A stretch of DNA of 64,000 nt, taken from positions 186,001 through 250,000 of the forward strand of contig NZ_CAXBBQ010000004.1 in NCBI RefSeq assembly GCF_963974575.1, written 5' to 3'. Under the pieces are notes generated by a model. The model was not told the origin of the DNA. It ran no database searches and saw only the letters and a list, made by a program, of their open reading frames with translations. The translations under genes and the position numbers were made by a program. Positions 7,756-16,265 of the stretch are shown piece after piece (position 1 is the stretch's first letter; each line of letters begins with the position of its first letter). The stretch comes from Sphingosinicella sp963974575 (GTDB lineage: Bacteria > Pseudomonadota > Alphaproteobacteria > Sphingomonadales > Sphingomonadaceae).

Positions 7756-9456
7756 ATGGCTGAAAACGTAGAAATTCAGGTTTCGGGCCAAGATTCAGGC
7801 CCGGGTTCAGGGCAAAGTTCCGGCCAAGGTTCTGAACTCAAAGGGTCCGGACCACGGCGTTCGCTGTCTTTTCAGCTCGCTGTCGCCCTCACGCTCGCCT
7901 TGCTGCCGATCGGCATTCTCGCCGCCGTTTTGGCGGCCGACGGCATCCGAAACGCCCGCGAGGCGGAACTTGTGCGCGCCGAAAACCAGTTCCGAGCGAC
8001 CGCGCGTGTCGTCGATGATCTGCTCAACGTCGATTTTCTCGTTTTGCGCGCTTTGCTTCGCAACGAAAGCGGCCTCAATGACGGCCGGACATGCAATACC
8101 GAAGCGGCGAACGCACTCGACGACGCGGAAACCTTCGATTCGATCATCTGGGCCGATAGCCTTGGCCGCCCGATCTGCCAAAGCAACGGCGGCACCAAGC
8201 CATCGGCCGCCGAACTCACGCTCCTTGCCGCGGAAAGCGAACGTGAAAACCTGATCTGGCCTGGCGGCGATCATGTGTTCTTGGCTGTGCGTGAAGAACC
8301 CAAAACCGGAGAGCCCGGGCTCATTGTAGCAACGGCATCGATTTCGCGCCTGAAGGCACGCCTCGGCGAGATCGCCGCGATGGAGGGCTCCACCATCGTC
8401 TGGCTGGGCGACAAGGCGATCCTTGGCAGCGCCCCACCTGGCGCCTCGGTGCCAGGTGGGCTCCTGACGGTGCGCCGCGTGAACGAGTCTGGCGGGCGCG
8501 GGCAGGTCGTCGCGGCGGGCCCGCTTTCGATTGCGCCGTTCGCGCTCACCACGATCGTTCCCGCTACACACCTTGCCGCAGCGGATGTGCTCGCGATCGC
8601 GGCGCCATCGCTGATGTGGATCGCCGCACTGCTCATCGGCTGGATGGTCGTGCGGCGATTCGTCGTGCGCCCGCTGCAGAACATGGCAAGCGGCGTGCGC
8701 GCCTACGGCGCGGGCGACGACCGGGTGCGCCTTTCGGGACGTGCCGGACAGACCGACGAGATGCAGGCCTTCGCCGAGACGTTCGACGCGATGGCGCAGG
8801 ACATGGCGGAAGCGCGGCAGGAGGTGGACGCCGCGCTCACCGAACAGCGCCGCCTGACGCGCGAGGTCCACCACCGCGTGAAGAACAACCTCCAGATCAT
8901 CGCCAGCCTCATCAGCATCCAGGCCCGCGAGGCGGACGGGGCCGATGTGGCGCGCGCCTATGCCAGCATCCAGATGCGTGTCGGCGCGCTTTCGATCGTG
9001 CACCGCTGGCTTTACGAGGAAAGCGAAACGCAGGGTGTGAATTTCACGGCGCTTGCCCATGACCTGTGCGCCAGCCTTCAGCAGCTCATTCCCACCGCGA
9101 AGCTTGTCGAGCCGCGCATCAACACGCACCTCGAGCGCCTGCATATCAGCCAGGATGCCGCCGTGCCGCTCGCCTTCCTCATCACCGAGGTGATCGCATT
9201 CGCCGCCCGTCTTGCGGCGGCGGAGGGCCGCGAAAAAATGGTGATCGATGTTCACGTCCGCCGCACCGAACGCGGGGGTGAATTGCAAATCTGCTCGGAC
9301 GCATTCGGAGAGGACGATCCGTTAGCGCCTACGGAGACCCGCGCTGCCGCGCGCATCGTAAGCGGGATGGTCCGTCAGCTCCGCGGGCGGCTTACCTACG
9401 ATGCCGACGTGCCCTGCTATAGTGTTGAATTCCCGCTGAAGCCTCGGGCGAGATAA
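7756..9456 (+). CDS. phyP: PhyP-like HisKA_2 sensor protein with degenerate ATP-binding domain
   Basis: The 566-residue protein has a Gly/Ser-rich cytoplasmic N-terminus, membrane helices at about 41-62 and 281-298 around a periplasmic sensor region, a HAMP-like linker, and a HisKA_2 dimerisation helix (LTREVHHRVKNNLQIIASLI, His372/His373). The following ATPase domain is eroded. Where related kinases have an N-box like NELVTNALKH, this has ITEVIAFAARLA (476-487), and the DxGxG box is replaced by SDAFGEDD (514-521). In Sphingomonas the PhyP protein at the same locus is known to act as a PhyR phosphatase and negative regulator. This copy fits that role better than a kinase. Confidence 0.8.
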   Translation: MAENVEIQVSGQDSGPGSGQSSGQGSELKGSGPRRSLSFQLAVALTLALLPIGILAAVLAADGIRNAREAELVRAENQFRATARVVDDLLNVDFLVLRALLRNESGLNDGRTCNTEAANALDDAETFDSIIWADSLGRPICQSNGGTKPSAAELTLLAAESERENLIWPGGDHVFLAVREEPKTGEPGLIVATASISRLKARLGEIAAMEGSTIVWLGDKAILGSAPPGASVPGGLLTVRRVNESGGRGQVVAAGPLSIAPFALTTIVPATHLAAADVLAIAAPSLMWIAALLIGWMVVRRFVVRPLQNMASGVRAYGAGDDRVRLSGRAGQTDEMQAFAETFDAMAQDMAEARQEVDAALTEQRRLTREVHHRVKNNLQIIASLISIQAREADGADVARAYASIQMRVGALSIVHRWLYEESETQGVNFTALAHDLCASLQQLIPTAKLVEPRINTHLERLHISQDAAVPLAFLITEVIAFAARLAAAEGREKMVIDVHVRRTERGGELQICSDAFGEDDPLAPTETRAAARIVSGMVRQLRGRLTYDADVPCYSVEFPLKPRAR

Positions 9457-9472
9457 ATTTCTTTCAGGCGAT

Positions 9473-9497
9473 GGAACCGCGCCAGCGATTCGTCGTT
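9473..9497 (+). promoter_or_regulatory. Perfect EcfG-type promoter
   Basis: GGAAC at 9473-9477, a 16-base spacer and CGTT at 9494-9497 match the EcfG consensus exactly. The predicted transcription start is at about 9503-9505. It is followed within 50 bases by a terminator hairpin rather than by a gene, which points to a small RNA. Confidence 0.8.
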
Positions 9498-9503
9498 AAT
9501 GCG

Positions 9504-9593
9504 ATACGGACAGCGAACTTTGCCCCCCCGCTCTCGTTGTCCCACAAGAGCCCGTTTGCCTGCCCCCCGCCGGCATCGGGCTCTTTTCTTTTT
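9504..9593 (+). ncRNA. gsrN: Candidate GsrN-like C-rich stress small RNA
   Basis: The roughly 90-nt transcript runs from the EcfG promoter start to the terminator T-run. It folds by eye into two hairpins. The first has a 9-pair stem (9508-9516 with 9534-9542, one G-U pair) and a 17-base loop containing seven consecutive C. The second is the terminator (9546-9554 with 9577-9585) with six consecutive C in its loop. Caulobacter GsrN is a SigT(EcfG)-dependent RNA encoded beside the phyR locus that uses a C-rich loop to bind G-rich mRNA leaders. Location, promoter and loops all agree, but homology is inferred from structure, not alignment. Confidence 0.65.
9546..9593 (+). terminator. Rho-independent terminator of the small RNA
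   Basis: A 9-base perfect stem AAGAGCCCG / CGGGCTCTT (9546-9554 and 9577-9585) with a 22-base loop is followed by TTCTTTTT. It is a good intrinsic terminator on the plus strand. It could also end phyP read-through transcripts. Confidence 0.75.
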
Positions 9594-9670
9594 GTGCTGC
9601 TCCGGAACGGTCCGATGAAACCTATTGAGGCGACAACCGTTTTCTCCGGGTAGTTTATGGGAGAATGAAC

Positions 9671-9802
9671 ATGCGCAATAAAATGGGTGCAAAGATCGCT
9701 GTTATCGTTGCGCTGCTGGCCGCTGCTGCCTGCAACACGGTCGAAGGTGTCGGCAAGGACGTCCAGTCGGCCGGCGAAGCGGTCGAAGACACGGCCAATT
9801 AA
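9671..9802 (+). CDS. Entericidin A/B-like small lipoprotein
   Basis: The 43-residue product (MRNKMGAKIAVIVALLAAAA, then Cys) has a basic N-terminus, a hydrophobic stretch and a lipobox ending AAAAC. The remaining 22 residues, NTVEGVGKDVQSAGEAVEDT plus AN, match the entericidin pattern CNT..G.G.D....G.A.... These are outer membrane lipoproteins often induced by stress. The ATG at 9671 has GGGAG eight bases upstream; an ATG two codons earlier (9665) is possible. A GGAAC at 9604 has no GTT at the right spacing, so its promoter is not assigned. It sits in the stress response locus. Confidence 0.8.
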   Translation: MRNKMGAKIAVIVALLAAAACNTVEGVGKDVQSAGEAVEDTAN

Positions 9803-9821
9803 GCGTAAGAGTCGGGAAAAC

Positions 9822-9849
9822 GGGGACGCGGCTACTCGGCGGCGTCCCC
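9822..9849 (-). terminator. Terminator of the tatABC operon
   Basis: An 8-base stem GGGGACGC / GCGTCCCC (9842-9849 and 9822-9829) encloses the tatC stop codon and is followed on the minus strand by GTTTTC. It separates tatC from the convergent entericidin-like gene. Confidence 0.6.
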
Positions 9850-10608
9850 TGCTTCCTCCGCAGATTTCACACGCGCGGCGCGGCGATCAGTAAGAATGAT
9901 GCCAATAATGCCCGCCTCATAGAGCACCATCAGCGGGATCGCGAGCAGCAGCTGGGAGATCACGTCCGGCGGTGTGAGCACGGCCGCGACTACGAAGGCG
10001 CCGACGATCGCATAGCGGCGGAACGAGCGCAGCTGCGCGACGTTCACGATCCCCGCACGCGCCAGCAGCATCAACAGCACCGGCAGCAAAAAACAGAAGC
10101 CGAACGCGAAGATCAGCCCCATCACGAACGACAGATAATCGTCCATCGCCGGCAGCGCCTGCTGCGGAATACCCGCATCCGTCGTCTGGAAGCCCAGCAG
10201 GAACGTGAAGACCGTGGGCATCACCACGTAATAGGCGAGCGCAGCGCCCATCGTGAAAAGAACCGGCGTTGCGATCAGGAAAGGCAGAAATGCCTTCTTT
10301 TCCGACTTGTAGAGCCCTGGCGCGATGAACAGCCAGAGCTGGTTCGCGATGATCGGAAACGCGATCAGGAACGCCGCGAACAGCGCTACCTTGATCTCCA
10401 CGAAAAACGCTTCGTAGAGCTTCGTGTAGATGAGCTGCGAGGCCTTCGCCTTCACCAGCGGCTGCACGAGAAAGGCGAAAATATCGTCTGCGAACGCGAA
10501 GCAGATGCCGAACGCGGCAATTAGTGCGATGACGCAATAAAGCAGACGCTGGCGCAGCTCGATCAGGTGATCGAGAAGCGGGGCCTTGCTGTCGTCAATG
10601 TCTCTCAT
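9832..10608 (-). CDS. tatC: Sec-independent protein translocase TatC
   Basis: This is the 258-residue inner-membrane receptor of the twin-arginine export pathway, with six membrane helices predicted from hydrophobic runs. Family features are the N-terminal PLLDHLIELRQRLL segment, the loop ending FIAPGLYKSEKKAFLPF, and the LTPPDVISQLLLAIPLMVLYE region. The start ATG at 10608 overlaps the tatB stop by 4 bases. The order tatA-tatB-tatC is standard. A candidate substrate with a twin-arginine-like signal, the molybdopterin hydroxylase subunit at 53297-55561, is encoded in this window. Confidence 0.96.
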   Translation of the reverse strand: MRDIDDSKAPLLDHLIELRQRLLYCVIALIAAFGICFAFADDIFAFLVQPLVKAKASQLIYTKLYEAFFVEIKVALFAAFLIAFPIIANQLWLFIAPGLYKSEKKAFLPFLIATPVLFTMGAALAYYVVMPTVFTFLLGFQTTDAGIPQQALPAMDDYLSFVMGLIFAFGFCFLLPVLLMLLARAGIVNVAQLRSFRRYAIVGAFVVAAVLTPPDVISQLLLAIPLMVLYEAGIIGIILTDRRAARVKSAEEAGDAAE

Positions 10609-10934
10609 GCCTGCGGCTTGCCTGTGTCGGGCGCCGTTTCAGGTGGCGGGACGTCTTCGGCGGGACCATCCGCTGCCGGTGCCGACGGTTCGGGAGTCGC
10701 GGGGTGCGCCTTCATGATCGCAGCGTTCTGCGCTTCCCACTGCTTCTGCATGTCTTCCATCTCCGCTTCGCGGATCATGGCATCAACGCCGGTGCGGAAG
10801 TGCCGCGCTGTCGCGCGCGCCTTGCCGACCCAATTGCCGACGGTGCGCAGCAGGCGCGGCAAGTCCTTCGGCCCCACGACGAGGAGCGCGATAATTCCAA
10901 TCAGCAGGAGTTCGGGCGCGCCGACGTCGAACAT
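10605..10934 (-). CDS. tatB: Sec-independent protein translocase TatB
   Basis: The 109-residue protein begins MFDVGAPELLLIGIIALLVV, the short N-terminal membrane anchor with the TatB-specific Glu. It continues with GPKDLPRLLRTVGNWVGKAR, the amphipathic helix, then a Pro/Ala-rich tail. TatB forms the substrate receptor with TatC. It is 23 bases downstream of tatA. Confidence 0.95.
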   Translation of the reverse strand: MFDVGAPELLLIGIIALLVVGPKDLPRLLRTVGNWVGKARATARHFRTGVDAMIREAEMEDMQKQWEAQNAAIMKAHPATPEPSAPAADGPAEDVPPPETAPDTGKPQA

Positions 10935-10957
10935 TTATTCGTCCGGATGGAGGACTG

Positions 10958-11185
10958 TCAGCTACGCGGCGTTTCCTGGGGCGTTTCGCTGCGGATCGTC
11001 TGGTCGGGCGAAGCCTGGCCAAGCTGACGGGGCTGGGCGGGCGTTTCGTCTTCGGCGAGCCCCTTCTTGAAGCTCTTGATGCCCTTGGCGAGGTCTCCCA
11101 TCACATCCGAGATTCGGCCCTTTCCGAACAACAGAATGACGACGATGCCGACGATCAGCCAATGCCAGATGCTGAAACCACCCAT
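10958..11185 (-). CDS. tatA: Sec-independent protein translocase TatA
   Basis: This 75-residue protein has the TatA N-terminus MGGFSIWHWLIVGIVVILLF, then the FGKGRI hinge and the amphipathic DVMGDLAKGIKSFKKGL helix, followed by an unstructured acidic and polar tail. It oligomerises to form the Tat export channel. It is the first tat gene, 82 bases after scpB. Confidence 0.95.
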   Translation of the reverse strand: MGGFSIWHWLIVGIVVILLFGKGRISDVMGDLAKGIKSFKKGLAEDETPAQPRQLGQASPDQTIRSETPQETPRS

Positions 11186-11267
11186 GGTCCGTACTCCGTT
11201 TCCGCTGCCCGCGATATCGGCAGCGCCTTAGCCCCTGTCTAGTCCCCCGCACGCAAAATTGCGAATC

Positions 11268-11906
11268 CTAGAGCGCCTCGTCGTCCATTTCTTCCTCGGT
11301 GTCGGTCTCGTCAGCGTCCGGGGTTTCGGGCGGCTTTTCGAACTGGAGCTGGTTCATGGCGACATCGATAGGTTCAAGGAGACCCGCTGCCTTCAGCTCG
11401 GCGAGGCCCGGCAGATCCCGGCGCGTGGAGAGTCCGAAATGGACGAGGAAACCCTGCGTCGTCGCATAGAGCAGTGGCCGTCCCGGCACTTCGCGGCGGC
11501 CGGCCGGACGCACCCACCCCGCCTCCATCAGCACGTCGATCGTGCCCTTCGAGATCGAAACGCCGCGAATTTCCTCGATCTGCGCGCGCGTCACGGGTTC
11601 GTGGTAGGCGATGATCGCCAGCGTTTCGAGCGCCGCGCGGGAGAGCTTGCGCGTCTGGTCCTCGTCGCGCCGCAGGATATCGCCGAGGTCCGCCGCCGTC
11701 TGGAAGTGCCACTTGCCGCCGCGCTGCACGAGGTTGACCCCGCGCGGCGCATAGCTTTCCGCAAGCGCATCGAGCAGCGGCTGCACCGGCGTGCCTTCGG
11801 GCAGGAATTCGGCGATCTGCTCGCGCGTCAGCGGCTTGTCGGCAGCGAACAGCGTCGCCTCGATGATGCGCTGGAACCGGAGATCGTCGTCAATCGCGTC
11901 GCTCAT
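11268..11906 (-). CDS. scpB: Segregation and condensation protein ScpB
   Basis: The 212-residue kleisin-associated protein has two winged-helix domains. Hallmarks are the N-terminal IIEATLFAADKPLTREQIAE, the LSRAALETLAIIAYHEPVTR segment and the EIRGVSISKGTIDVLMEAGW segment. It binds ScpA and SMC to organise the chromosome. An acidic C-terminal tail (about 20 residues of Glu/Asp/Thr) follows. It overlaps scpA by 4 bases. Confidence 0.94.
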   Translation of the reverse strand: MSDAIDDDLRFQRIIEATLFAADKPLTREQIAEFLPEGTPVQPLLDALAESYAPRGVNLVQRGGKWHFQTAADLGDILRRDEDQTRKLSRAALETLAIIAYHEPVTRAQIEEIRGVSISKGTIDVLMEAGWVRPAGRREVPGRPLLYATTQGFLVHFGLSTRRDLPGLAELKAAGLLEPIDVAMNQLQFEKPPETPDADETDTEEEMDDEAL

Positions 11907-12664
11907 TGGCGCTTTCTGAGAAAGAGAGGGGCAAAACTATCCGCCTGCGACAGCTCGGTCTTGCCGAGCCGCGTGAGCTCGAGCGCGGCGACGAAGCTGC
12001 TCGCGACGCTCGACCGGCGGAAGTCGTCATCCGTGATGCCGTCCGGCAGGAAGCTTGACAGCACGGTCCAGTCAAGCGCGGTGCCGAGCATCGATTCGAG
12101 CCGATCCAGCGCCTCTTCGAGCGAGAAGACCGGGCGCCGCCGTACCGCGTACTCGCGCGGTGTCTGACGGCCCTTGATCGCGCCATAGGCCTTCAAGAGG
12201 TCGTAAAGCTCGCAGTCCCATGTGGCGCTCGTCACAACGCGCACGCCCTCGGGGGCGCCGCGCATGAAGACGTCGCGCCCGGTCTGGTCGCGCGCCAAAA
12301 GCCGCGCGCCCGCCTCGCGCATCGCATCAAGGCGTTGCAGGCGCAGTTGCAGGCGCAGCGCCAGCTCCTCAGCGCTCGGCTCCTCCTGCTCCTCCTTCGG
12401 CAGCAATAGGCACGATTTCAGATAGGCGAGCCATGCCGCCATCACCAGGTAATCGGCCGCCAGTTCCAGTCGCAGCGTCTTCGCATCGGCGATGAAGACG
12501 AGATATTGCTCGACGAGTTCGAGGATCGATATCCGCGCCAGATCGACCTTCTGCGCGCGCGCGAGGTGCAGCAGCACATCGAGCGGACCTTCCCAGCCCT
12601 CGATATCGAGGTTCAGGCGTTCGCTTTCGTTGCCATTGAAGTCGATCGAAACGATCTCGGTCAT
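11903..12664 (-). CDS. scpA: Segregation and condensation protein ScpA
   Basis: The 253-residue kleisin subunit of SMC-ScpAB contains the N-terminal motif EGPLDVLLHLARAQKVDLAR and the downstream ADYLVMAAWLAYLKSCLLLP helix, both diagnostic. The start ATG at 12664 (MTEIVSIDFNG) overlaps the nagZ stop by 4 bases. The frame is open further upstream, but that sequence lies inside nagZ and is Arg-rich noise. Confidence 0.94.
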   Translation of the reverse strand: MTEIVSIDFNGNESERLNLDIEGWEGPLDVLLHLARAQKVDLARISILELVEQYLVFIADAKTLRLELAADYLVMAAWLAYLKSCLLLPKEEQEEPSAEELALRLQLRLQRLDAMREAGARLLARDQTGRDVFMRGAPEGVRVVTSATWDCELYDLLKAYGAIKGRQTPREYAVRRRPVFSLEEALDRLESMLGTALDWTVLSSFLPDGITDDDFRRSSVASSFVAALELTRLGKTELSQADSFAPLFLRKRQ

Positions 12665-13668
12665 GCGGCGGAGACTAACAGTGCGTCCCGCCTCGCGACA
12701 AGCGCCGCGACGTCGGTTTCGCCCTCGGCGCGGCGCCAGGCCATCGCGCGTGCCAGCCGGTCGAGCGCTTCCGCGGTCATCGCTGGCGCGGTTTCGCAAA
12801 GCATGGCGTTCTCGGCAAAGTCTCCGCTGCAGTGGAGCGCGAGGTCGCAGCCCGCCGCGAGCACACCCGTGAGCCGTTCCGGAAGCGTGCCGCCCAGCGC
12901 GCTCATGCCGAGATCGTCCGCCATCAGCAGGCCATCGAAACCGATCGTGCCGCGAATCGTCTGCTCGACAACGATCTTCGACTGCGAGGCGCAGGCGGCG
13001 GGGTCGAGCGCCTCGTAAAGCACATGTGCGGTCATCGCCATCGGTGCAGCGGCGAGCGCGCGGAACGGCGCGAAATCGGCTTCGAGTGCCGCACGATCCG
13101 CCGTGACCACGGGGAGTTCAAGGTGACTGTCCGCCGCTGCGCGCCCGTGCCCCGGGATGTGCTTGACGACACCGACGACGCCGCCCGCGCGCAGCCCTCG
13201 CAGCGTCGCGTCGCCGAGCGAGGCGACCGCGCCCGGCTCCAGCGCATAAGCGCGGTCGCCGATGATGTCGTGCGCGCCCAGCACCGGCACGTCGAGCACC
13301 GGTAGACAATCGACGCTGATACCGAGGTCCGCGAGCGTGAGCGCGATCGCCTTGGCATTCAGCCGCGCCGCCTCGATGGCCGTGACGGGCGCCACGCCAA
13401 ACACCTCGCCGAAGCGCCGCGCCGGCGGAAACAGCGGCCAGTGCGGCGGCCCGAGCCGCGCGACGCGCCCGCCTTCCTGATCAATGAGGATCGGCAGATC
13501 GTCCCGCCCGACAAGCGCGCGAAGATCGGCGGTCAGCGCGCGCACCTGCTCAGGCGTATCGATATTGCGCGCAAAGAGGATATAGCCAGCCGGGTCAGCC
13601 GCGCCGAACAGCGCGCGTTCGTCGTCCGTGATATTAAGCCCCGAAAGGCCGAGCAGCAGCGGCGTCAC
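12661..13668 (-). CDS. nagZ: Beta-N-acetylhexosaminidase (GH3)
   Basis: This 335-residue glycoside hydrolase family 3 enzyme removes GlcNAc from anhydromuropeptides in cytoplasmic cell wall recycling. Visible are the substrate loop ILIDQEGGRVARLGPPHWPL, the catalytic acid/base loop KHIPGHGRAAADSH, and the nucleophile Asp in LLMADDLGMSAL. It sits between a SPOR-domain gene and scpA, a common arrangement in sphingomonads. The start at 13668 is 7 bases after the SPOR gene stop. Confidence 0.93.
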   Translation of the reverse strand: MTPLLLGLSGLNITDDERALFGAADPAGYILFARNIDTPEQVRALTADLRALVGRDDLPILIDQEGGRVARLGPPHWPLFPPARRFGEVFGVAPVTAIEAARLNAKAIALTLADLGISVDCLPVLDVPVLGAHDIIGDRAYALEPGAVASLGDATLRGLRAGGVVGVVKHIPGHGRAAADSHLELPVVTADRAALEADFAPFRALAAAPMAMTAHVLYEALDPAACASQSKIVVEQTIRGTIGFDGLLMADDLGMSALGGTLPERLTGVLAAGCDLALHCSGDFAENAMLCETAPAMTAEALDRLARAMAWRRAEGETDVAALVARRDALLVSAA

Positions 13669-13675
13669 GCGCGGC

Positions 13676-14530
13676 TCAGCGCACGATCACGCACTGTTCG
13701 CCCGCCGCCTGCACGGCCGCGCAAACGCTGCCGGCCTGCGCTTCGGAAGCGATGCCGCCCGCGCGCAGGCGGTAAAGCGTCTTGCCGCCGCTTTCGACCG
13801 GCTGCACCGACTTGCGCAGGCCGCCGAGTGCGCCAACACGCCCCGAAAGCTTCGACCACACCTGATCGGCGCTCGCCGTGCTGTTGAACGCGCCGAGCTG
13901 GACGGTAACGCTGCCTGTCGCCTTTGCGGGCTCTGGCTTCGGGGCTGCAGCTTTCGCGGGCGCGGGCTTCGGCGTCTCGACTTTCTGCACCGGCTTCGAC
14001 GTTTCCTTGACCGGGGGCTTCGCGACCGGCTTTTCCACCGGCTTCGGCTGCACCTTCTCGGCGGGAAGCGCCTTCTGCGCTAACGGCGGCACGGTCGCGC
14101 GCGCTACCGTGCCGGGTTCGGGCACCGGCGCACTCCGCACGGGCGCTGCCGGAATGACGGGCACGGGCTCTTCAGGGATCATGTCGAGCGCAAGCTCGCT
14201 GTCGGGATCCTGCCCCTCGGCGACCGAGTGCGTCAGGCTGTCGGCATCCACATCGAGCCCGCCGGGATCGTCGGGGCGGACCTTGTAGGCCCCGTCCGGC
14301 GCCTGGATGAGCGGCACCTCGTCGGTCGCCGCAACCGTATCGGTGCCGCGGCCTCCGCCGATCCATTCGACCACGAACCACAGCACCGCGACAGTCGCCA
14401 CAATGATGGCACCCGCGATGATGAGGCCGCGATAAGGGAAGGCCCGGCCCTCGTCCTCATCCTCCGGCTCCGCGGGCTCGAGCCACGGCAGCGCTTCGTC
14501 GTCCTCGTCATCCCGGTAACCGCGCGCCAT
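13676..14530 (-). CDS. SPOR-domain membrane protein
   Basis: The 284-residue protein has an acidic cytoplasmic N-terminus, one membrane helix (about residues 34-54), a long Pro/Ala/Lys-rich periplasmic linker, and a C-terminal SPOR domain (from SVTVQLGAFNSTASADQVWS to the end). SPOR domains bind peptidoglycan stripped of peptides at the division septum, so a FtsN-like or septal role is plausible. It lies one base after argS. The gene is not assigned as ftsN because the short FtsN activation motif cannot be identified. Confidence 0.85.
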   Translation of the reverse strand: MARGYRDDEDDEALPWLEPAEPEDEDEGRAFPYRGLIIAGAIIVATVAVLWFVVEWIGGGRGTDTVAATDEVPLIQAPDGAYKVRPDDPGGLDVDADSLTHSVAEGQDPDSELALDMIPEEPVPVIPAAPVRSAPVPEPGTVARATVPPLAQKALPAEKVQPKPVEKPVAKPPVKETSKPVQKVETPKPAPAKAAAPKPEPAKATGSVTVQLGAFNSTASADQVWSKLSGRVGALGGLRKSVQPVESGGKTLYRLRAGGIASEAQAGSVCAAVQAAGEQCVIVR

Positions 14531-14531
14531 C

Positions 14532-16265
14532 TCAGTGCATCTCCTCGACCGGGGTCACACCCATCACATGAAGGCCGTTCGCGATAACCTGCCCCAGCCC
14601 ACGCGCCAGCGCCAGCCTCGCGTTGGTGATGCCGGGATCGTCCGCGATCAGGTAGCGCTTCGAAGGATCGTCGTTGCCCCGGTTCCAGTTCGCATGGAAC
14701 GCAGCGGCAAGATCGCCGAGATAGAAGGCGATGCGGTGCGGCTCACGCGCGTTCGCCGCCGCCTCGATAATGCGCGGCCACTGCGCGGCAAACCGCACGA
14801 GATCGAGCTCGGTCTCATCGAGCCGGGCGAGATCAGCCGCCGAGGGCGCGGCAACGGTGAAACCCGCCTCCGCCGCCCGGCGCGCCAGCGAGTAAATCCG
14901 CGCGTGCGCATACTGCACGTAGAAGACCGGATTGTCCTTCGACTGCTCCACCACCTTGGCGAAATCGAAATCGAGCGGCGCGTCGGCACGGCGCGTCAGC
15001 ATCATGAAGCGCACGACATCTTTGCCGACCTCGCGCACCACGTCCGCCAGCGTCACGAACGAACCCGAACGCTTCGACATCTTCACGGGCTCGCCGGCGC
15101 GGAACAGGCGCACCATCTGCACCAGCTTCACGTCGAACGGCTTGCCGTCCGTCAGCGCCGCGACCGCCGCCTGAATCCGCTTCACCGTGCCCGCATGGTC
15201 GGCGCCCCAGATGTCGATCAGCTGGTCGGCGCGCTCGGCCTTGCGCTTGTGGTACGCCATGTCGGCGCCGAAATACGTCCACGACCCGTCCGACTTCTTC
15301 AGCGGCCGGTCGACATCGTCGCCGAACGCGGTCGATCGGAACAGCGTCAGTTCCACCGGCTCCCAGTCGTCGGGAAGCTCGCCCTTCGGCGGCTCCAGAA
15401 CGCCTTCGTAGACGTAGCCCTTGGCGCGCAGTTCGGCCTCGGCCCGGTCCGCCTCGCCCGCCGCCTGCACCTCGGCTTCGGATGAGAAGAGATCGTGGTG
15501 GATGCCGAGCAGCGCGAGATCGGCCTTGATGAGCACGAGCATCGCGTCGACAGCGCGCGTGCGGAACAGCACCAGCCATTCGCTCTCCGGCTTGCCGACC
15601 CAGGCGTTGCCGAACTCCGCCGCGAGCGCTTCGCCCACCGGCTTCAGATAATCGCCCGGATAGAGGCCCTCGGGAATCTCGATCGCCTCGCCCAGCGCCT
15701 CGCGATAGCGCAGGTGCACCGAGCGCGCGAGCACATCCACCTGCCCGCCCGCGTCGTTCACATAATATTCGCGCGTCACTTCGTGCCCGGCGAATTCAAG
15801 CAGCGCGGCGAGCGCATCGCCAACCACGGCGCCGCGACAGTGGCCCATGTGCATCGGTCCCGTGGGATTGGCCGACACGTACTCGACATTGACGTGAACG
15901 CCCTTGCCCATGCCGGTGCGGCCATATTCGCCGCCTGCCGCCAGAATGGCGTTCAGCTCGCTGATCCAGACAGCGGGATCGAGGCGGATGTTGATGAAGC
16001 CCGGCCCCGCCATCTCCACGGATGCGACGCCCCACGCCTTGGCAAGCTCAGCGGCAAGCGGCTCGGCGATCGCACGCGGCGGCTTGCCCGCGGGCTTCGC
16101 CAACACCATCGCGGCGTTGGTGGCAAGGTCGCCGTGCGAAGGATCGCGCGGTGGTTCGAGCGCCACCGCCTTGCGGTCGAGCCCGACCGGAATCGTCCCC
16201 GCCGCCTCCAGCGCATCGAGCGCGGCGTGGACCGCCGCCGTATAGGTTTCAAAAACAGTGCTCAC
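14532..16265 (-). CDS. argS: Arginyl-tRNA synthetase
   Basis: This class I synthetase (577 residues from the GTG at 16265) charges tRNA-Arg. The HIGH-type motif is PTGPMHMGHCRG and the KMSKR loop is PVKMSKRSGSFVTL. The C-terminal DALR anticodon domain (YVQYAHARIYSLARRA onward) is complete. The start is uncertain: a TTG seven codons upstream (16286) is the alternative; GTG is preferred because family proteins begin close to VFETYTAAVHAAL. It is divergent from the diguanylate cyclase gene. Confidence 0.95.
   Translation of the reverse strand: MSTVFETYTAAVHAALDALEAAGTIPVGLDRKAVALEPPRDPSHGDLATNAAMVLAKPAGKPPRAIAEPLAAELAKAWGVASVEMAGPGFINIRLDPAVWISELNAILAAGGEYGRTGMGKGVHVNVEYVSANPTGPMHMGHCRGAVVGDALAALLEFAGHEVTREYYVNDAGGQVDVLARSVHLRYREALGEAIEIPEGLYPGDYLKPVGEALAAEFGNAWVGKPESEWLVLFRTRAVDAMLVLIKADLALLGIHHDLFSSEAEVQAAGEADRAEAELRAKGYVYEGVLEPPKGELPDDWEPVELTLFRSTAFGDDVDRPLKKSDGSWTYFGADMAYHKRKAERADQLIDIWGADHAGTVKRIQAAVAALTDGKPFDVKLVQMVRLFRAGEPVKMSKRSGSFVTLADVVREVGKDVVRFMMLTRRADAPLDFDFAKVVEQSKDNPVFYVQYAHARIYSLARRAAEAGFTVAAPSAADLARLDETELDLVRFAAQWPRIIEAAANAREPHRIAFYLGDLAAAFHANWNRGNDDPSKRYLIADDPGITNARLALARGLGQVIANGLHVMGVTPVEEMH

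Noticed and set aside
7807..9288. Long open frame of 493 codons antisense to the phyP-like gene
   Set aside because: High-GC coding sequence creates long open frames on the opposite strand. This one has no recognisable domain and lies fully inside a well-supported gene.
9604..9641. EcfG promoter for the entericidin-like gene
   Set aside because: GGAAC is present at 9604, but the next CGTT is 29 bases further; EcfG needs 16-17. No acceptable -10 element was found.
9471..9653. 60-residue open frame on the plus strand over the small RNA
   Set aside because: Its ATG overlaps the -35 element of the EcfG promoter and the frame runs through the terminator hairpin, so it cannot be translated from that promoter.
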